A stretch of 16,704 nt of DNA. It comes from Acanthaster planci (taxonomy: Eukaryota; Echinodermata; Asteroidea; Valvatida; Acanthasteridae). Positions 13,201 through 16,704 of the stretch are shown here, in pieces (position 1 is the first letter of the stretch; every line of letters begins with the position of its first letter). The stretch spans positions 302,885 to 319,588 of the forward strand of contig NW_019091375.1 of the NCBI RefSeq assembly GCF_001949145.1, read 5' to 3'. A model generated the notes under the pieces. The model was not told the DNA's origin. It saw nothing but the letters and a program-made list of their open reading frames with translations, and did no database searches. The position numbers and the translations under genes are program-made.

Positions 13201-16153
13201 CAAGGATTAGGTGTTTGTTTTTTCTGTAACTATTATAACAGATCCAGACTTTCAAGAAGGAAGACATCACAGAGTTTTACCAGGTGAATTATCGGAGTCG
13301 TGGGTTTATTTACAATGTTATTGTGACTGATCCTACCTTTGGCACTGAGGCAGCCTATGTACCAGCTGTGGTGTACTCTTGTGAGCTCCAGGATAACAGT
13401 CTTGCATGCAAAGATGATGGTAAGACTCAGCGGGTGTGTTTCTTGTGATTTGTGATGCTTTCGATAGCTAAAGTTAGTGATTATTGATGATTAAGTTATT
13501 ATTGGTTTTTGATGATAATTGAATATTGAAGACTGAATATTGCAAAGATCGTTATTGTCATTGTTGTGATGGTCAGTGATGTAATATTGATCGGTAATGA
13601 TTAATTGATCATTAATTTAATGATTGGTGAGGAATGATCACTTTTATTGAAGATCGATTATTATGGTTATTGATATCAGCAATGAGTTATCGTTACCGAT
13701 TATCAAAGATTAACCATTGATTATTAATTATTGAAGAGGAGGAGTGCTGATTATGGATCAATGTCAATTGGTGATTGTCTGATTTGATTGACAGGGATGG
13801 TATATCTGTATTTGTGGGTTTTGAGATATTTTTCCTGCTTCTGTTTCTCATTTTTCCTTCCTCTTTTGCCTTTCTCCGTAGTTGACTTTGGCGTCATATT
13901 GATTGCGACATTTACCGGCCTTGCTGGTCTAGTCATCTGCCTGTTTGGCCATCGCATCTTCAGTTATGGTAAAGAGACAAAGTTTGGCACATTTTCTCAC
14001 TTGTAGATATAAAGATGGGTTTGTATTCGAATATTAGCATGTAAAATCAGATTTGGCATTATCATACTCGTGCATATTCATGATCAAAAGCATGTCTCAG
14101 TTGTTATTTTAGCCTCTATGAAACATGTGCAGATAAAGATCCACACACATATTCAAATGTACAGGTGTAGTAGTTAACTATTGCCCACGTAAGCCGGGCA
14201 ATAGTTTACTATACATGTGCTGTATGGAGCAATCGTAAACTTTCTAATATTGGTAGTGCACACGATTGTACATCAGCCTAGGTCCATGTACACGTACGCA
14301 TAAAAAGAGAACTATGTATAAGCATCATTCTCTGGTGCTCAGTAATGTCTGATGTATTTGATAGTGCGTGACCATATGCTCTGTGAGTGACCAAAAGAGT
14401 GTTCTATTTCCCCTGGCCTACATCTTTGGAAAGTTGGACCCTCATCTCATCATTCACTTATGTATGTTGGACATTTCTTTAAAATCTTTTATTGCAAAGT
14501 GAATATTCAAAAAGTTCTGGTATTTGAATAATAATAATTAACTTTCACCACGATGGGCAAAAAACCAAAGCAACACCAAACTCTAAACAAAGATGGAAAT
14601 TTGAAATAATTTACATTCCCATTACTCAATGTTCTTGATATTACGCATATAATGCCCTACTTGATTGAACAACAGTGCAGTATGGAGTCCAGCTTCATTC
14701 TCAGAATGCTGGGCAATAAACACATTGTGCCTTCATTACAGTTCAGGTCTCTTGTTGAAGATCTACACCATCTGGACAAATTTCCTTCTGAATTACTTCA
14801 CACAAAGTGCATTTTGTTGTTGATGATGTCGATTTGTTTATAGCCCTCGTCTCATTATTTTTTATTTCTTTAAAATTTCAGAGATATTCTTTGTTGGATT
14901 TGTCCCTTTCTTCATTGGTGCTTTCATGGTCTTTGGTTCTCAAGTTCCGATGAGTCCGTTTGGTAAGAAGTGTTGAGTTAATTATCACAGCTTATGCCAT
15001 AATCCGCTCCAAGTCGAACAAAAGAGGGTGTGTTTTTTGGTACTCACCACACAGGCGCGCATTTATAATGGAGATCAATTGCGCGTTTGGAATACGCTGA
15101 GTACGTGTGAAACAAATTTATTCCTTATAAAGGTATGGTCTCTGCGCACACTCAGAACGCATGCCAGAATCCGCTTGGAAAACTTACTACCATCTGTCTT
15201 TCTTTTGCCGCTTGGGGGTACACTTCAACTCGGGGCGGATTCACATGTTCATTGACCTCTACAGTTTGATCGTCTTCTCGTCAAACTTGATTTGATTTGT
15301 TGTTCAGCTCTTTATTCAAAATTCTTCCTTATGATCTGAGCCCTCGTTTAAATTCTGAGAGATTTGATCCATCTTTTTTCTTCTTTCTCAGCCCTGAGTG
15401 CCATCGCAGGGGCATTTGGTCTGCTAGGGGGCGCTGTACATTTTGCACTGTGGTGGCGTTTTGGCAAGTACCTTTGGTCCATGTTGCTGGCGGGACTCAA
15501 TCTAGGATTCTTGCTGTCGGCTTTAGTTTTCTTTGTCTCTCCACTCGGTAAGTTTGACTGGATGTTTTTATTTTTATAACTTTTCTAAAGAAATAAATGA
15601 TAAGATTTTCCCCCATGAAATCAGTATAATTTTTACAGACTTATTACATAGGATTCTGGAGCAAACGAGCTGTTTTCTCCGTATATGATCCGGTGAGGGC
15701 AGTATTGTTTATGACAACCAAAAGGGTCATTTCTTTGTTAAACCAGCCTCCGTACACAAGGTAGTTATCACATTCTAATGGCATGCAACAAATTCTGATC
15801 TCAAGAACACTAATTTTCACAGGAGAGGAAAGATTGTGCGATGGAGAATGGACTGTAATACCATGCTTAACAATGAATGAACAATGTGCTGCTTAATATC
15901 GGTGTGGAGGTCAAAGTTTGCCATGTACTCCGCAGCCTCAAATTTGACCGTTTCCGGGACAACACATCTTTTTGTAACTATATTCACTTTTGACAAATTT
16001 CTCCTCAAAAACTCTCCACAAGTTGAATTTGATATATGTTTTCTTTCCCGTTCAGAAAATTTATCCACCTTCCACAATAATGCCCTTTTTGGACTGACCT
16101 TCTCCTGTGGGATGCTGATTGTACCTGTCGTCTTGTTGTACTTCCCAAAAGTG
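10214..16153 (+). CDS. TM7SF3: Transmembrane 7 superfamily member 3, 5' eight coding exons; 3' end outside the window
   Basis: Exons: 10214..10289, 11287..11625, 12119..12414, 13242..13419, 13882..13968, 14882..14962, 15392..15547, 16056..16153. Total 1,311 nt (437 codons), all phases consistent. Seen: an N-terminal signal peptide; a lumenal/extracellular domain with six N-x-S/T sites (N93, 119, 135, 161, 166, 215) and paired Cys; the signature PIPGACNQEFDLENDPN; then five hydrophobic segments within about 299-430, with FGHR, WWRFG and TFSC motifs shared with vertebrate TM7SF3. The vertebrate protein is about 570 residues, so about 130 residues and two membrane helices lie beyond 16704. Known: human TM7SF3 is a p53-responsive membrane protein linked to protection from ER and cytokine stress. 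It is divergent from RAD51AP1. Confidence 0.93.
10290..11286 (+). other. TM7SF3 intron 1
   Basis: About 1 kb. Its first third (10355-10620) is crowded with AGGCCTA, CATG and TACATGTA palindromes. It also contains the 24-bp inverted repeat pair at 10631-10654 and 10944-10967. No coding exon seen. Confidence 0.65.
10631..10967. mobile_element. Possible small inverted-repeat (MITE-like) element
   Basis: The left arm 10631-10654 and right arm 10944-10967 are reverse complements at 22 of 24 bases (core GGATTTCCGTC), with weaker similarity about 6 bases further out. The 337-bp span lacks coding capacity. No clear target-site duplication is visible. Confidence 0.5.
11287..11625 (+). CDS. TM7SF3: TM7SF3 exon 2 (lumenal/extracellular domain)
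   Basis: The acceptor is CCAATCTTCAG and the donor TTGG|GTGAGT. It encodes residues 26-139, a beta-rich looking segment with glycosylation sites at N93, N119 and N135. The motif VSVLEPGQELVQWFLTSSW corresponds to the vertebrate VFILRP...WYLGTS region. Confidence 0.88.
11626..12118 (+). other. TM7SF3 intron 2
   Basis: Consensus GTGAGT...TTTAG boundaries. It contains one AGGTCA-N6-AGGTCA-type pair near 11987-12006. No gene seen. Confidence 0.65.
12119..12414 (+). CDS. TM7SF3: TM7SF3 exon 3 (signature PIPGACN...FDL exon)
   Basis: The acceptor is TCCTCCTTTAG and the donor CAG|GTAAGA. It contains PIPGACNQEFDLENDPN, FAAANVGMKRG and CDSGT, all with clear vertebrate TM7SF3 counterparts (PGGCNLEFDLEIDPN, FAPANLG, CDAGT). 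Glycosylation sites are at N161, N166 and N215. Confidence 0.93.
12415..13241 (+). other. TM7SF3 intron 3
   Basis: Holds the SINE-like element in its centre. The rest shows nothing recognisable. Confidence 0.65.
12770..13045 (-). mobile_element. tRNA-derived SINE-like repeat
   Basis: Read on minus, the element starts near 13045 with an A-box-like TGATGTAGTTGG, then CCTCGCTTTCTGCCTCTG and a B-box-like GGTCCTAGTTCC. It continues through a tRNA-unrelated body and ends in a TTAATAATAATGATAA tail at 12790-12770. This head-body-A/T-rich-tail order is that of a Pol III SINE. The boxes are degenerate, so it looks old and inactive. Family not determined. Confidence 0.55.
13242..13419 (+). CDS. TM7SF3: TM7SF3 exon 4 (last lumenal/extracellular exon)
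   Basis: The acceptor is ATTATAACAG and the donor GATG|GTAAGA. It encodes GFIYNVIVTDPTFGTEAAYVP and SCELQDNSLAC, matching the vertebrate GVIYNVIVWDP...AAYIP motif and its Cys pair just before the first membrane helix. Confidence 0.9.
13471..13765. repeat. GATTA/TTGAT low-complexity tract in TM7SF3 intron 4
   Basis: About 300 bp built from shuffled TGAT, GATTA, TTATTGA and TAATGATT words with no fixed period. It looks like a decayed trinucleotide-type (GAT/ATT) satellite. Confidence 0.7.
13882..13968 (+). CDS. TM7SF3: TM7SF3 exon 5 (membrane segment 1)
   Basis: The acceptor is TTTCTCCGTAG and the donor TATG|GTAAAG. It encodes a hydrophobic helix (VILIATFTGLAGLVICLFGHR) in which the ICLFGHR end matches the vertebrate ICFFGHR. 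Confidence 0.9.
13969..14881 (+). other. TM7SF3 intron 5
   Basis: Contains the hairpin at 14171-14211 and flanking TACATGT words. A 63-codon open frame at 14652 has no support. No gene seen. Confidence 0.65.
14171..14211. repeat. 16-bp near-perfect hairpin
   Basis: TAGTTAACTATTGCCC (14171-14186), a 9-base loop, and its reverse complement with one mismatch (14196-14211). The arms would form a stable cruciform or RNA stem inside the intron. Confidence 0.75.
14882..14962 (+). CDS. TM7SF3: TM7SF3 exon 6 (membrane segment 2)
   Basis: The acceptor is TTTAAAATTTCAG and the donor TTTG|GTAAGA. It encodes EIFFVGFVPFFIGAFMVFGS, matching the vertebrate ELFFIGFIIMGFFF helix. Confidence 0.88.
14963..15391 (+). 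other. TM7SF3 intron 6
   Basis: More than half is the inverted-repeat element at 15001-15241. The rest is pyrimidine-rich sequence before the acceptor. Confidence 0.65.
15001..15241. mobile_element. 241-bp element with 18-bp terminal inverted repeats (MITE-like)
   Basis: The left end AATCCGCTCCAAGTCGAA (15001-15018) and the reverse complement of 15224-15241 agree at 15 of 18 bases; all three differences are transitions, as expected of an old pair. A third AATCCGCT word lies inside near 15170. No coding capacity and no clear target-site duplication. Family unknown. Confidence 0.55.
15392..15547 (+). CDS. TM7SF3: TM7SF3 exon 7 (membrane segments 3 and 4)
   Basis: The acceptor is TTCTTTCTCAG and the donor CTCG|GTAAGT. 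Two hydrophobic helices surround the diagnostic WWRFG motif, and the second ends in FFVSPL, like the vertebrate FFTPLG. Confidence 0.93.
15548..16055 (+). other. TM7SF3 intron 7
   Basis: Consensus GTAAGT...TTCAG ends. No gene, repeat or RNA recognised, despite long antisense open frames. Confidence 0.65.
16056..16153 (+). CDS. TM7SF3: TM7SF3 exon 8 (membrane segment 5), last visible
   Basis: The acceptor is TTCCCGTTCAG and the donor GTG|GTAAGA (phase 0). It encodes FHNNALFGLTFSCGMLIVPVV, matching the vertebrate FHDD...VTFSCIAILIPVV. No phase-0 exon with TM7SF3 character follows before 16704. Confidence 0.9.
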
Positions 16154-16704
16154 GTAAGAAACAAATCTTGAAAATCATATTGCCCAAGAAAACTGTTCGG
16201 AAAATGATGCTGAACTTTCCCTGTCTGTTTGTTCTCTCCAAACAAGTTCTTACATTTTGCTCACCAAAGATGATTCAGTTACTTGGTGGAAATTACATAT
16301 CTGCTCTTTGTAACCACAAACACACAAAAAAGCAGCCATCTTGGTCGCAGGGACTTCACTTTTACTGTTGAAATAAATTAAAAGCCAGCATGGGCGTCAC
16401 CAGGATTTTTCTAACGGGGACAAACCATTTTGTGACCCACAATGGGAAAAAATGGAACAAACCTGGTGACAAATGACAAATGAGAATTTATGATAACCCA
16501 TTAAAGGGTGGAGCAAATCGGTGACTTCCATCCCATTTCCTCTCTTATTTCTATTTAGTTTGTTTTTCCCGACCTTTTTAAAAGTTCCCCCATGTTCTCA
16601 AGGGGGACAAGTGTCCCTCTTGCCCCCTGATGCCTATGCTAGCCAGTATAGTTGATGTTATTGCATTTGAGAGATTCAAGAAACATCAAACTGAAAGAAA
16701 AAAG
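16154..16704 (+). other. TM7SF3 intron 8, 5' part, running off the window
   Basis: Begins GTAAGA. It contains the inverted-repeat element at 16385-16642. No further TM7SF3 exon is visible. Confidence 0.6.
16385..16642. mobile_element. 258-bp MITE-like element with 15-bp terminal inverted repeats
   Basis: CCAGCATGGGCGTCA (16385-16399) and the reverse complement of 16628-16642 match at 12 of 15 bases. Just inside are G-rich/C-rich strings (ACGGGGACAA, GGGGGACAAGTGTCCC, TTGCCCCCT). No coding capacity. It resembles the non-autonomous DNA elements with G-run ends seen in marine invertebrate genomes, which is a recollection and not a search result. Confidence 0.55.

Noticed and set aside
15817-16245. 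142-codon minus-strand open frame opposite TM7SF3 exon 8
   Set aside because: It overlaps a clearly homologous plus-strand exon and its frame is a shadow of it. No homology of its own.
1-16704. Prokaryotic systems (CRISPR array, operon, phage or defence genes) and a viral insertion
   Set aside because: No regular spacer array, no operon-like gene packing, and no capsid, polymerase or integrase exon on either strand. All coding signal is spliced animal genes.

Overview
This is a eukaryotic genomic window from an animal. Three protein-coding genes are split by many short introns (about 0.2-1 kb) with GT...AG boundaries, and the reading phase is kept across every junction I could test. The intergenic and intronic DNA is AT-leaning and full of short palindromes (AGGCCTA, TACATGTA), with a SINE-like repeat and small inverted-repeat elements. 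Together these suggest a marine invertebrate deuterostome, most likely an echinoderm. That assignment is an inference from texture, not from a database.

Layout. (1) 354-2124, plus strand: the last four exons of a golgin with a C-terminal GRIP domain, best guess GCC1 (GCC88). Its 5' part lies outside the window. Its second intron opens with a roughly 300-bp one-stranded AGGTCA-rich array. (2) 2125-4030: gap without a recognisable gene. (3) 4031-9197, minus strand: a complete eight-exon RAD51AP1 gene of 396 codons. It is identified by its N-terminal basic/acidic box, a basic Ala-rich stretch, and the C-terminal RAD51-binding motif. (4) 9198-10213: 1,016 bp between two divergent start codons, with CCAAT- and E2F-like sites near the RAD51AP1 end and a perfect hairpin flanked by 7-bp direct repeats. 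(5) 10214 to the right edge, plus strand: TM7SF3. A signal peptide, a glycosylated lumenal/extracellular domain and five of seven membrane segments are present (437 codons); the last exons lie beyond the window.

The three genes have unrelated jobs: Golgi tethering, homologous-recombination repair, and a stress-related membrane protein. Only RAD51AP1 and TM7SF3 share a regulatory interval. I see no evidence for an unknown multi-gene system. The most interesting points are a UIM-like helix and a KEN motif in RAD51AP1, the AGGTCA array, and several undescribed small inverted-repeat elements.
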